Shown: positions 1-6,897 of the stretch, in pieces | How the letters are laid out: each line of letters starts with the position of its first letter | Numbering within the stretch: position 1 is the stretch's first letter | NCBI GenBank assembly: GCA_002434335.1 | Contig: DJJW01000063.1 | Coordinates: forward strand, 1-14,017 | Length of the DNA stretch: 14,017 bases | DNA from: Lachnoclostridium sp. UBA6558 | Lineage (GTDB): Bacteria; Bacillota; Clostridia; Lachnospirales; Lachnospiraceae | Reading direction: 5' to 3' | Made by a program: the position numbers and the translations under genes | Notes under the pieces: model-generated | The model's database searches: none | What the model was told of the DNA's origin: nothing | The model's input: only the letters and a program-made list of their open reading frames with translations

Positions 1-369
1 AACATATTTATTATGAAGCTGATCTACAATCCCTCTGCCAACAGAAAAACCTACTATTAAGAACCGATAGATATCATCTCCTCTGGACAGTTCACAGGAA
101 CAGGCTGCGCTGCAGATTAAATCATAAGCTTCTGCCGATATTTTTTCATAAATTGCTTTAATGACCTTTGAAATTTTTTCTTCAGAATTTTTAACAACTA
201 TATACTCTGTAAACAATTCCATATTCCCTTGATTATCACCTGAGAGTATACGGATTTCATTATTTGCATGTCCGTTTCTGCTGCTCCAGGCTTCATATAC
301 AGCTGTTAATATGCCTTCTAAACTATCTTCGCACTGGTATACTTTCTTTTCACTCATAATTACACGCAT
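1..369 (-). CDS. TIGR03915-type probable DNA metabolism protein (C-terminal part outside window)
   Basis: The 123 visible codons run off the left edge. The N-terminus (VYQCEDSLEGILTAVYEAW) resembles the start of the TIGR03915/DUF4130 family, whose members are encoded next to a radical SAM protein of the TIGR03916 type and are sometimes fused to a uracil-DNA-glycosylase-like domain. The neighbouring gene at 652-2169 is exactly such a radical SAM protein, which supports the call. The biochemical role is not established; a part in DNA modification or repair is inferred from the partner. Two in-frame ATGs are possible, at 369 and 357; an in-frame stop lies two codons upstream of the first. Neither has a good Shine-Dalgarno sequence, so the start is uncertain; the inner ATG gives an N-terminus closer to the usual family length. 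No convincing promoter is visible directly upstream, so it may be read from the radical SAM promoter. Confidence 0.75.
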   Translation of the reverse strand, partial: MRVIMSEKKVYQCEDSLEGILTAVYEAWSSRNGHANNEIRILSGDNQGNMELFTEYIVVKNSEEKISKVIKAIYEKISAEAYDLICSAACSCELSRGDDIYRFLIVGFSVGRGIVDQLHNKYV

Positions 370-651
370 TGTATATCACTGTTTTACCAGCGATACCGCC
401 ACAAATAAAAACGGTGAAAGAAGCTTGTGTGGCAGCCTTTCGAAATTAATTTTCTTTCACACTTAAATTGCTGATACTTCGATCAAATATTGCTGCTTAT
501 ATTATTAAGCTACTCTCTATTTCTGATTTGTTTGCTTACGACTCCCAGCTGCTGATTTCTGTCGTCTATATAGAATCAAGAAAATTAAAAGCATTTTCTA
601 TCCTCCCTCTACAAATTGCTTACTCAGAAATGAATAATCCAATGCCGCTTA
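370..651. other. 282-base gap between the radical SAM gene and its partner
   Basis: The two genes of this family pair usually lie close together, but here 282 bases separate them. On the minus strand the gap holds a short ORF with a strong ribosome binding site (517-594, listed separately). I see no intrinsic terminator with a T-run, no tRNA and no LexA-like box. A weak inverted repeat (GCCACA near 398-403, TGTGGC near 428-433) is the only other structure I could find. Confidence 0.5.
517..594 (-). CDS. Candidate 25-aa small hydrophobic/basic peptide
   Basis: Reading leftwards, a strong Shine-Dalgarno (AGGGAGGA) sits about seven bases before an ATG that opens a 25-codon ORF ending in TAG. 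The peptide begins with a short hydrophobic stretch (MLLIFLILY) followed by a basic, polar tail (RRQKSAAGSRKQTNQK). That is the shape of a small membrane peptide, but the hydrophobic part is only about eight residues, too short to span a membrane alone. It lies between two probably co-transcribed DNA-metabolism genes and would be made with them. It may instead be a leader whose translation influences the downstream gene, or chance. No homologue is recognised. Confidence 0.3.
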   Translation of the reverse strand: MLLIFLILYRRQKSAAGSRKQTNQK

Positions 652-2169
652 TCACCCTAACCCGGAAAGAAAATTCTCTTGCGACAGGCTTCGAAAATCT
701 GCATTGGCAGAAGTGAAATCTGCATTATCAAATAATGACAATTGCTTATAAGCAGATGCCGCTTCTATTCCTATGGGAAGTTTTTCTTTTACCTGTAAGA
801 GCATGCTGGTTATATAATTCTCTTCCATCTTCACCGGATACATCATCCTGCCGTTACAGGTTATAAAATATAAAGCACGCTTTAAGACTACACCTATCTT
901 TTTAAGGTCATCAAAGGTCAGATTTGCTGATTTTCTAGCTCTTACAATTCTCTGGGCAGACTTAACTCCAACTCCAGGAATTCTAAGAAGAGTATAATAA
1001 TCTGCTTTATTCACCTCCACCGGAAACTGCTCCAGATGCCCCAGCGCCCAATTACATTTCGGATCCATAAGTGTATTAAAGTTAGGCCTGTTCTCTGAAA
1101 GCAGTTCCGAGGCCTGAAAACCATAAAACCGTAGAAGCCAGTCAGCCTGATACAATCGATGTTCTCTTAACAGAGGCGGTCCCTGTGTCAGGGCAGGCAG
1201 GTTACTATCATCATTTATACTAATATAGGCAGAGTAAAATACTCTTTTTAAATCGAACTTTTGATATAGGGCTTCCGCTACAGAAATAATCTGATAATCA
1301 CTTTCCGGTGTTGCTCCGATTATCATCTGCGTGCTTTGTCCAGCCGGAACAAACCCTCTGTTGACAGATGGCGGCTTTATCAGGCCAAATGAGGTTTTAG
1401 AATTATCAGCTGATACAATATCACTTATATCAGGTAAAACAATATTTGAGGTCGTTTGGGCTTTTGCTGTTGTTGTAAGATATTTCCCGCTATCATAACC
1501 TTCTTCTTCTGCAAATGGTATCCTATTAAATACCGGCATACCCCTATTCTCAAGTCTGCCGATTTGTATCTGTTTCATTGGTTTTAATATATTCTTACGG
1601 GTTTTATTAGGCGCAAGCATCTTAAGACTATCCGCTGTAGGAAGCTCCAGATTAACGCTCATTCTATCAGCATACCAGCCTGTCATCTCTACTATAACAG
1701 GATCTGCACCTGGCACTGCCTTACAATGGATATAACCATTAAAATGATATTCTTCCCGAAGCATTCTTAATGTTTTGAGCATCTGTTCCATGGTATAATT
1801 TGGGCTCTTCAACACTCCTGCACTTAAAAAAAGTCCTTCAATATAATTTCTTCTATAAAATTCTATGGTCAGATTGCATATCTCCTCAGGTGTAAAGGTT
1901 GCACGCAATACATCATTGGATGCTCTGTTCATACAATATTTGCAATCAAAGACACACTCATTCGTAAGCAGTATTTTCAGAAGCGAAATACATCGGCCAT
2001 CGGCTGAAAAGGTATGGCAAATACCGCAGGCTACTGAGTTTCCAATACCTGTACCACTGCCCTTTCTATCTACTCCGCTGGAAGTACAAGCCACGTCATA
2101 TTTTGCTGCATCTGACAGTATTTCAAGCTTCTTCTGCACTGTCATATTTTCTTGTATTACGATACTCAT
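652..2169 (-). CDS. Radical SAM protein, putative DNA modification/repair (TIGR03916-like)
   Basis: A 505-residue radical SAM enzyme. The cluster motif CxxxCxxC is C72, C76 and C79 (CVFDCKYC), preceded by the family-typical AAKYDVACTSSG stretch (residues 21-32). A helix-hairpin-helix DNA-binding motif lies near residues 385-415 (LLRIPGVGVKSAQRIVRARK). Radical SAM chemistry plus a DNA-binding motif fits the family name 'putative DNA modification/repair radical SAM protein'; the actual reaction is unknown. An ATG at 2187 exists, but GGAGGTAG five bases before the ATG at 2169 fixes the start there. Against my recollection of the family there seem to be about 55 extra residues around 207-270, rich in Thr/Ser/Asp, and a roughly 25-residue tail after QLSLFD. 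Two LexA-like boxes flank its promoter, suggesting SOS control. The TIGR03915 partner is downstream. Confidence 0.88.
   Translation of the reverse strand: MSIVIQENMTVQKKLEILSDAAKYDVACTSSGVDRKGSGTGIGNSVACGICHTFSADGRCISLLKILLTNECVFDCKYCMNRASNDVLRATFTPEEICNLTIEFYRRNYIEGLFLSAGVLKSPNYTMEQMLKTLRMLREEYHFNGYIHCKAVPGADPVIVEMTGWYADRMSVNLELPTADSLKMLAPNKTRKNILKPMKQIQIGRLENRGMPVFNRIPFAEEEGYDSGKYLTTTAKAQTTSNIVLPDISDIVSADNSKTSFGLIKPPSVNRGFVPAGQSTQMIIGATPESDYQIISVAEALYQKFDLKRVFYSAYISINDDSNLPALTQGPPLLREHRLYQADWLLRFYGFQASELLSENRPNFNTLMDPKCNWALGHLEQFPVEVNKADYYTLLRIPGVGVKSAQRIVRARKSANLTFDDLKKIGVVLKRALYFITCNGRMMYPVKMEENYITSMLLQVKEKLPIGIEAASAYKQLSLFDNADFTSANADFRSLSQENFLSGLG
695..726. repeat. Short direct repeat in the 3' end of the radical SAM gene
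   Basis: AAATCTGCATT occurs at 695-705 and again at 716-726, a 21-base period. In the protein it gives a repeated NADF near the C-terminus (residues 482-491). The period is a multiple of three, so the frame is kept. It could be a small in-frame duplication that lengthened the tail. Confidence 0.6.
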
Positions 2170-2171
2170 GG

Positions 2172-2179
2172 CTACCTCC
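2172..2179 (-). promoter_or_regulatory. Ribosome binding site that sets the radical SAM start
   Basis: GGAGGTAG on the minus strand lies five bases (counted from GGAGG) before the ATG at 2169. It would be inside the coding region if the longer start at 2187 were used, so the shorter start is preferred. Confidence 0.8.
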
Positions 2180-2180
2180 A

Positions 2181-2194
2181 CAAACATTTGTTTG
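2181..2194 (-). promoter_or_regulatory. LexA (SOS) box 1, at the transcription start
   Basis: Minus-strand CAAACAAATGTTTG matches 13 of 14 positions of the Gram-positive LexA consensus CGAACRNRYGTTYG. It sits between the -10 element (2199-2204) and the ribosome binding site, covering the expected start of transcription, where a bound repressor would block initiation. Confidence 0.7.
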
Positions 2195-2198
2195 TATC

Positions 2199-2227
2199 AG
2201 TTTAACATAGATTTAATCATTTTTCAA
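2199..2227 (-). promoter_or_regulatory. Sigma-A-type promoter for the radical SAM gene
   Basis: On the minus strand, TTGAAA (2222-2227) and TAAACT (2199-2204) are separated by exactly 17 bases. The -35 matches 5 of 6 and the -10 4 of 6 consensus bases. It lies neatly between two LexA-like boxes, which strengthens the assignment. Confidence 0.6.
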
Positions 2228-2235
2228 GAGTTTTA

Positions 2236-2249
2236 CGAACAAATGTTCA
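2236..2249 (+). promoter_or_regulatory. LexA (SOS) box 2, upstream of the -35 element
   Basis: CGAACAAATGTTCA read on the plus strand matches 13 of 14 positions of CGAACRNRYGTTYG. It shares the ten-base core AACAAATGTT with box 1 in inverted orientation, with 55 bases between centres. It begins just after the stop of the upstream permease gene and ends eight bases before the -35 element. Confidence 0.75.
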
Positions 2250-2254
2250 CTCAT

Positions 2255-3406
2255 TTATACACTCTCACTTTTATTCTTATTTATAACCAAGGCTATTGAA
2301 AAATATGCTGCAGCAAGTAAAGCATTCATACCAAGCATGGCAGTAATATTTTTTATACCTTTCCAGTCAGGAACAATAAAATCGTTTACAGTAGAATTGA
2401 CTTTACTCAACCAATAAACAGGTGTGAATTCTGCTGAAAAAACAGCCATATCCTTCATATCTGTAATATCCGCTCCAAAATCCCCATTTAATAATGCAAT
2501 GAAAACAGTAAGTAAAATTATTAATATTACATTGATTTCATATCGAAAGGCCAATGCCGTTATGATATAGCTTATTCCCAAGATACATAGGGAATAGATT
2601 AGAAAATTAATAAAGTATACTGCCAGATTCCATTCCAGTATTATATCCGGTTTAATCAGGAACATTATTAAAAAAATGATAAGATTACATACCACTACAA
2701 ATAAAGTATTGTCCTTTAACAGTTTAAAATTATTATTAATTGCTGAAAAGGGTGCAATATCGTGTCTTTTCCTTACACCTGGTTCACCGTAATAACTACT
2801 GATTCTGCCAATCACAAAAAACATAATAAAAATAAGCAAATAGGCAGCACCTTTTATATACCTGTTGAGAAAAAGGTTATTTTGATACCGAAGATCCTCT
2901 TTTTCTAATATTACAGCCGTTTCATCTCCCAAAGCGCTATCAAGCTCCTGTACTAAATCTGCAGGGGATATTTCCTTATTTGCTGCTAATATCTTTCCTG
3001 CAGCAATCAGATAACCATTTAATAAATCTTTTAAAGGCAGATATTCCACATTACTGGTTCCAGCAATATTAACAGACGGATTTCTGCCCTCCATAAAATG
3101 CCTCTGATAATCCTCCGGAATATCTACTACATAGTCATATTGAATAGATGAAAGGTAATCCAAATAAGAGATATCCGAATTGGAAATAACAAGCTCTGAA
3201 TATCTGCTTAAATACTTTATCAGTCCTGAAGTTACGGTGCTCCCCATATCTCTATTGATAATTAATATATCAGACCTTATACCAGCTGAATTTCTGCCGT
3301 TGGTATTGTTATACTCTCTATACAGTATAAATACTACAAAAAGAATCAGTAAAAGAAAAGGTATTAATATGGATTTTTTCAGAAGCTTTACATATACCTT
3401 TGACAC
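2255..3406 (-). CDS. ABC-2 type transporter permease (second permease)
   Basis: A 383-residue membrane protein with the ABC-2 exporter layout: one N-terminal TM segment (about 12-29), an extracytoplasmic domain of roughly 150 residues (30-182), then five TM segments (about 184-204, 233-252, 260-286, 290-306, 355-375). This matches the ABC2_membrane_3/NatB-like pattern; the substrate cannot be told. A TTG start at 3475 would overlap the preceding gene, but AGGAAG eight bases before the GTG at 3406 gives a start that leaves a 25-base gap, so I chose it. It is third in an operon after the ATPase and a permease of the same shape, and the two permeases presumably pair in one exporter. Confidence 0.82.
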   Translation of the reverse strand: MSKVYVKLLKKSILIPFLLLILFVVFILYREYNNTNGRNSAGIRSDILIINRDMGSTVTSGLIKYLSRYSELVISNSDISYLDYLSSIQYDYVVDIPEDYQRHFMEGRNPSVNIAGTSNVEYLPLKDLLNGYLIAAGKILAANKEISPADLVQELDSALGDETAVILEKEDLRYQNNLFLNRYIKGAAYLLIFIMFFVIGRISSYYGEPGVRKRHDIAPFSAINNNFKLLKDNTLFVVVCNLIIFLIMFLIKPDIILEWNLAVYFINFLIYSLCILGISYIITALAFRYEINVILIILLTVFIALLNGDFGADITDMKDMAVFSAEFTPVYWLSKVNSTVNDFIVPDWKGIKNITAMLGMNALLAAAYFSIALVINKNKSESV

Positions 3407-3414
3407 TGCAGTTA

Positions 3415-3420
3415 CTTCCT
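3415..3420 (-). promoter_or_regulatory. Ribosome binding site that sets the second-permease start
   Basis: Minus-strand AGGAAG, eight bases before the GTG at 3406. It supports the inner start over the TTG at 3475, which has no comparable site. Confidence 0.55.
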
Positions 3421-3431
3421 TTCTGATTTCA

Positions 3432-4547
3432 TTAATGTTTATACCTTCTGAATCTGATAAAAAGCCAGACTCCAACTGTCATTATATATATTGACAGTAA
3501 GACAGCATCCTGTATAAATAAGTATACTCCATTCCGTGATACCAATGCATACAGCATTTCTGTAATTAGTGCAGGCGGATTGATGAGTTTTAAATAAGGA
3601 AGTCTCTGACTGATAAGGAAACGGATGGCACCTGGAATGCTGAAAGCACCCATGAGCATGAATAAAAGCAAGATATTAAGTAAAACATCCTTTACTTTTA
3701 AGTTTACAATTCTTATCGTACCAACCAAGGCTCCGGTAAGAATACCTGCCAGTGAACCCATTGCAACTACAGCCATAAATAACTCAAGCTTTATGTTAAA
3801 TGGATTACTCCAGGTTTGAAGGATGAAAAAGGAATATGCCATTATACAGACAGTATGCAATATAAATGCGGCTGCCAAATGTATCAAAAGCAATCTTCCG
3901 CTGGAAAAAGGACTTAATCGCAGTCTCTTACCTATATTAGAAACATCAGCCATAAGCTCCTTTATTTCAGCGAATCCCCATCTGGCTCCAATAATACAAA
4001 AAATTGCTGTGATATATAGGAATGACAGGTACTTATAATCCTGTACCATTACAGTACCGGTTAAATCATTGACATAGTCTATATTTATATTCTTTTCATT
4101 ATTATCCTTCTTAGCAGTCTGTTGATTTTCATCTTTGCTAAAGCTGTTTCTAAGACCTTCTGATTGTAAGGCACTATCAAGATACCCCTTTATAGCTGCC
4201 TGCTTTCTCCCCTTCTCATTAACATGAAGCTCTAACACTTTGTCCCAAACCAGATAACCGTCTATTTGCTTCTGCTGTAATAGAATATCAAGCTTGTCCC
4301 TCTCTCCATATGTGATATGAAAGGTAACACTGTTTTTTAGAAAATCCGGAAGCGGTTCCTCATAAGGTGTTACTATCCCTATTTTTATTATCTGTTTGTT
4401 ACTTTCCTCCGGTATGGATGAGAAAGTCAGATTAACAATTCCCATTAAAAGCAGCGGTAATAAACACGAAAAGAACGGTATTCTCTTCCGTCTGCACAAT
4501 AATATAATTCTGGATCTGAAAAGTTCCAGATATCTGAAAACATCCAT
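3432..4547 (-). CDS. ABC-2 type transporter permease (first permease)
   Basis: A 371-residue membrane protein: TM1 at about 25-43, an extracytoplasmic domain at 44-170 with a lysine/asparagine-rich stretch near 137-155, then five TM segments (about 171-188, 217-243, 254-277, 286-304, 342-364). This is the ABC-2 exporter permease shape, shared with the next gene. GAGGT lies four bases before the ATG at 4547, so this start is preferred to the GTG at 4568. It lies between the ATPase gene (94 bases upstream) and the second permease (25 bases downstream). It probably forms a heteromeric channel with that second permease; substrate unknown. Confidence 0.82.
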   Translation of the reverse strand: MDVFRYLELFRSRIILLCRRKRIPFFSCLLPLLLMGIVNLTFSSIPEESNKQIIKIGIVTPYEEPLPDFLKNSVTFHITYGERDKLDILLQQKQIDGYLVWDKVLELHVNEKGRKQAAIKGYLDSALQSEGLRNSFSKDENQQTAKKDNNEKNINIDYVNDLTGTVMVQDYKYLSFLYITAIFCIIGARWGFAEIKELMADVSNIGKRLRLSPFSSGRLLLIHLAAAFILHTVCIMAYSFFILQTWSNPFNIKLELFMAVVAMGSLAGILTGALVGTIRIVNLKVKDVLLNILLLFMLMGAFSIPGAIRFLISQRLPYLKLINPPALITEMLYALVSRNGVYLFIQDAVLLSIYIMTVGVWLFIRFRRYKH

Positions 4548-4551
4548 GATT

Positions 4552-4556
4552 ACCTC
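4552..4556 (-). promoter_or_regulatory. Ribosome binding site that sets the first-permease start
   Basis: Minus-strand GAGGT four bases before the ATG at 4547. The alternative GTG at 4568 lies upstream of it and has no clear site. Confidence 0.55.
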
Positions 4557-4641
4557 GTATTCCTGCACTCGTCAAAGAAGCAAAGCAAAATTATTGCACT
4601 TTGCCGTATACTCATCTGCCGTGCATTGGACTGTTGTATAC

Positions 4642-5574
4642 CTATTCTTTTAATTCCTTACCGGTTATCTCAAGATAAACATCATTTAGGGTTGGGATTT
4701 CAGTATATATCCTGCCGAAGGGAATCTTTTCTTCCTGCAGAAAATCCAATAATGCTATTAGATTATTTCTGCCTTTCTTAGCCTTCACGGTTAAAAATTG
4801 CTTATCATAACCAGCATCTGATACATTTGGCAGCTTTTGAATACTTCTAAGCTGTTCCTCTTCCAGGGAATAAGCTTCAACTGTTATTTTTTCACCCAAA
4901 GAAATCATATCTTTTAATTCTTCTTTTGTTCCATGTGCTATTGCCCTGCCTTTGTCAAGCATGGTAATATCTGTACAGATCTGTTCAACCTCTTCCATAT
5001 CCTGTGAGATATAAATTATCGTTGTACCGTTTCGATTAAGTTCCAGGATAGAATCCATTATTTTCTTCCTGCTGTGTGGATCACTGCCTTCTAAAGGTTC
5101 ATCCAGAATAAGAAGCTTAGGCTTATGAACAATCCCACAGGCAAAATTCAAACGTTTGAGCAGACCAGGACTGAGTTTTTTCGGGTAAAGCTTTATAAAA
5201 TCCTCCAGTCCAAGGAATTCGATGGTTTCTCTGGTCAGTTCTTTTACCTTTTGCCTGTCCCCGGAATACAATCCACAAAAATATTCTATATTTTCAGCCA
5301 GAGTAAGTTCCGCAAATATTGCCGCTTCTTCCAGCACAACACCGAGGTTGCTTTTAATATCATATGCATCCTTTTCAAGGCCTTTTCCCCATATGAGAAT
5401 GGAGCCTTTATCATATTTCTTAAAACCCAGCAGGCAATCTACCAGGGTTGTCTTGCCGCAGCCTGCCGGACCAAGAATTCCATGTATCTGCCCTTCTTCT
5501 ACAAACAAATTAAGATAGTCCAAGGCTATAACCCTGTCATATCTTTTCACCAGATTCTTTACTTCGATCACCAT
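4642..5574 (-). CDS. ABC-2 type exporter ATP-binding protein
   Basis: A 310-residue cytoplasmic ATPase that should power the two downstream permeases. Walker A is GPAGCGKTT (35-43) and Walker B LLILDEP (154-160, D158, E159). Three conserved sites differ from canon: the Q-loop position reads VVLEEAAIF with Glu82 where Gln is usual; the signature is LSPGLLKR (134-141) instead of LSGG; and the H-switch position is Gln191 (ISQDMEE). The D-loop reads EGSDPHS where GLDP is common. The last 80 or so residues look like the DUF4162 C-terminal domain found in ABC-2 ATPases. AGGTG six bases or so before the ATG at 5574 supports the start. It is first in the operon, behind a strong promoter, divergent from a two-component system. 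Confidence 0.88.
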   Translation of the reverse strand: MVIEVKNLVKRYDRVIALDYLNLFVEEGQIHGILGPAGCGKTTLVDCLLGFKKYDKGSILIWGKGLEKDAYDIKSNLGVVLEEAAIFAELTLAENIEYFCGLYSGDRQKVKELTRETIEFLGLEDFIKLYPKKLSPGLLKRLNFACGIVHKPKLLILDEPLEGSDPHSRKKIMDSILELNRNGTTIIYISQDMEEVEQICTDITMLDKGRAIAHGTKEELKDMISLGEKITVEAYSLEEEQLRSIQKLPNVSDAGYDKQFLTVKAKKGRNNLIALLDFLQEEKIPFGRIYTEIPTLNDVYLEITGKELKE

Positions 5575-5607
5575 AAAACACCTGCGTCCATTCTTTTTCT
5601 TTTCCTC

Positions 5608-5636
5608 ATTATACGTTAATCAATTGACCGGTGCAA
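5608..5636 (-). promoter_or_regulatory. Promoter of the ABC-2 exporter operon
   Basis: Minus-strand TTGCAC (5631-5636), a 17-base spacer, and a perfect TATAAT (5608-5613). The start codon follows 33 bases after the -10. An inverted repeat GCAAT-ATGA-ATTGC (5633-5646) overlaps the -35 and could be an operator. Confidence 0.75.
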
Positions 5637-5737
5637 TATGAATTGCTTTTTATTTCTCCTTTTGTTATTATATAGAAAACCAGCTTAGATAACGATAACG
5701 TTTATATTTAAAGAAACTGCTAAAGGAGAAGACTGAC
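5637..5737. promoter_or_regulatory. Divergent control region, histidine kinase side
   Basis: The space between the exporter and the kinase gene is 163 bases. The kinase side holds a tandem ATAACG repeat (5689-5694 and 5695-5700) running into CGTTTAT, so a short inverted repeat as well. A TATATT (5703-5708) could be a -10, but no good -35 lies at the right distance; TTGTTA (5662-5667) with TTAGAT (5685-5690) is a weak alternative. A strong AAAGGAG (5722-5728) lies nine bases before the kinase ATG. The repeats are candidate binding sites for the response regulator at 6898. Confidence 0.4.
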
Positions 5738-6835
5738 ATGCCATACCTTTATGACAAAGTAATATTGGCTATTACCTGCTTGTTTTTATATCTGGCTTGT
5801 TTTCCTTCTGCCTACTCACCGGCTCATGTGATAATATTTGTCATACTGGCCTCTATAAGTACCTATACTGATAATCAACGCATTAAGCTTGCTTTATTTT
5901 TGCTGGCTTTAGGACTATGTCAGTACTGGCCCCCCAGCCTGTTATTAATGCCTGTCATTTATTATGAAATAATATATGGGTTATATAGCAGTCTCATCAT
6001 ATTCCTGCTGATTCCACTGATTACTAATTTTCAGGACTATAATATGAAAGGACTTGCTTTTCTTTTGCTTTTATTTACACTGGCCACCTTTTTGAAACAC
6101 AAGACTCAAAAATATTGTCTTATGAAGGCAGATTATAACGAACAACGAGATGATTCAAAGGAATTGGCCCTTTTACAGGAAGAAAGAAATCAAAGTCTTT
6201 TAGAGAATCAGGATTACGAGGTAAATATGGCTACCTTAAATGAAAGAAACCGTATTTCGAAAGAGATTCATGATAATGTCGGTCATATACTCTCACGAGC
6301 ACTTCTTCAGATTGGAGCCCTTCTGCTTATTACAAAGGACGAAACACAAAAAGAAGGTCTGTCCGCCTTAAAGACCTCTCTCTCCCAGGGCATGGACAGT
6401 ATACGCTTAAGTATTCATAATATGTATGATGAATCTATAGATTTATATGCATCCATAGAAACTCTGTTAAAGGATTTCACTTTCTGTACTGTGGATTTCG
6501 ATTACGATATACGAAATAATCCTGATATTAAGTTAAAGTATGCCTTTATAGCAATTATCAAAGAATCCTTGTCTAATATAATTAAGCATTCCAATGCTAC
6601 AAAAGTTCAGATCAGTTTAAGAGAACATCCTGCCATTTATCAGCTGATAATATCGGATAACGGACAAATAGATGAGGATAAACGCCATCGATTTAAGGCA
6701 TATGAAAAGTCACCTAATTATTATGATGGTATGGGCCTGCAAAATATTACCGATAGAGTGAAAGGCTTCCAGGGTAATATGAATGTAACCGTTGATAACG
6801 GTTTTAAGATTTTTATCAGTATTCCAAAACAGTAA
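5738..6835 (+). CDS. Membrane sensor histidine kinase, HisKA_3 (NarL-partner) type
   Basis: A 365-residue sensor kinase. Residues 5-120 are strongly hydrophobic with four to five TM segments and short loops, so the signal is probably sensed in or at the membrane, as in DesK-like kinases. A coiled-coil-prone linker (about 130-165) leads to the HisKA_3 dimerisation box ERNRISKEIHDNVGH with the phospho-acceptor His178. The HATPase domain has its N-box at KESLSNIIKHSNA (275-287, Asn280), its G1 box at SDNG (306-309) and its G2 box at GMGLQNI (331-337). The start has a strong AAAGGAG. The response regulator follows 62 bases downstream. The divergent ABC-2 exporter is the likely target system, a common arrangement for envelope-stress or antimicrobial-response modules; the signal itself is unknown. 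Confidence 0.9.
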   Translation: MPYLYDKVILAITCLFLYLACFPSAYSPAHVIIFVILASISTYTDNQRIKLALFLLALGLCQYWPPSLLLMPVIYYEIIYGLYSSLIIFLLIPLITNFQDYNMKGLAFLLLLFTLATFLKHKTQKYCLMKADYNEQRDDSKELALLQEERNQSLLENQDYEVNMATLNERNRISKEIHDNVGHILSRALLQIGALLLITKDETQKEGLSALKTSLSQGMDSIRLSIHNMYDESIDLYASIETLLKDFTFCTVDFDYDIRNNPDIKLKYAFIAIIKESLSNIIKHSNATKVQISLREHPAIYQLIISDNGQIDEDKRHRFKAYEKSPNYYDGMGLQNITDRVKGFQGNMNVTVDNGFKIFISIPKQ

Positions 6836-6897
6836 TTTTAAAAACTACATTTCAATGTGGTAGCAATGATATAAAAAAGAAATGAGGTATTTATTAA

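Noticed and set aside
468..716. Plus-strand 82-codon ORF across the end of the radical SAM gene
   Set aside because: It begins with TTG without a ribosome binding site, overlaps the well-supported gene on the other strand and has no recognisable features.
2170..2187. Upstream ATG for the radical SAM gene
   Set aside because: The Shine-Dalgarno and LexA box 1 would then lie at or inside the coding start; the inner ATG at 2169 is correctly spaced.
1865..2299. Plus-strand 144-codon ORF
   Set aside because: It lies antisense to the radical SAM N-terminal coding region, including the cluster cysteines, and runs through its promoter; no ribosome binding site.
3407..3475. TTG start for the second exporter permease
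   Set aside because: It would overlap the preceding gene by 44 bases and has no good ribosome binding site, whereas the GTG at 3406 has one.
4548..4641. 17-codon ORF and GCAAAG/CTTTGC stem between exporter ATPase and first permease
   Set aside because: The ORF lacks a ribosome binding site and the six-base stem is too weak and too common in AT-rich DNA to call.
5125..5619. Plus-strand 164-codon ORF
   Set aside because: Antisense to the exporter ATPase Walker and signature regions; an overlapping plus-strand ORF in another frame shows these are by-products of codon bias.
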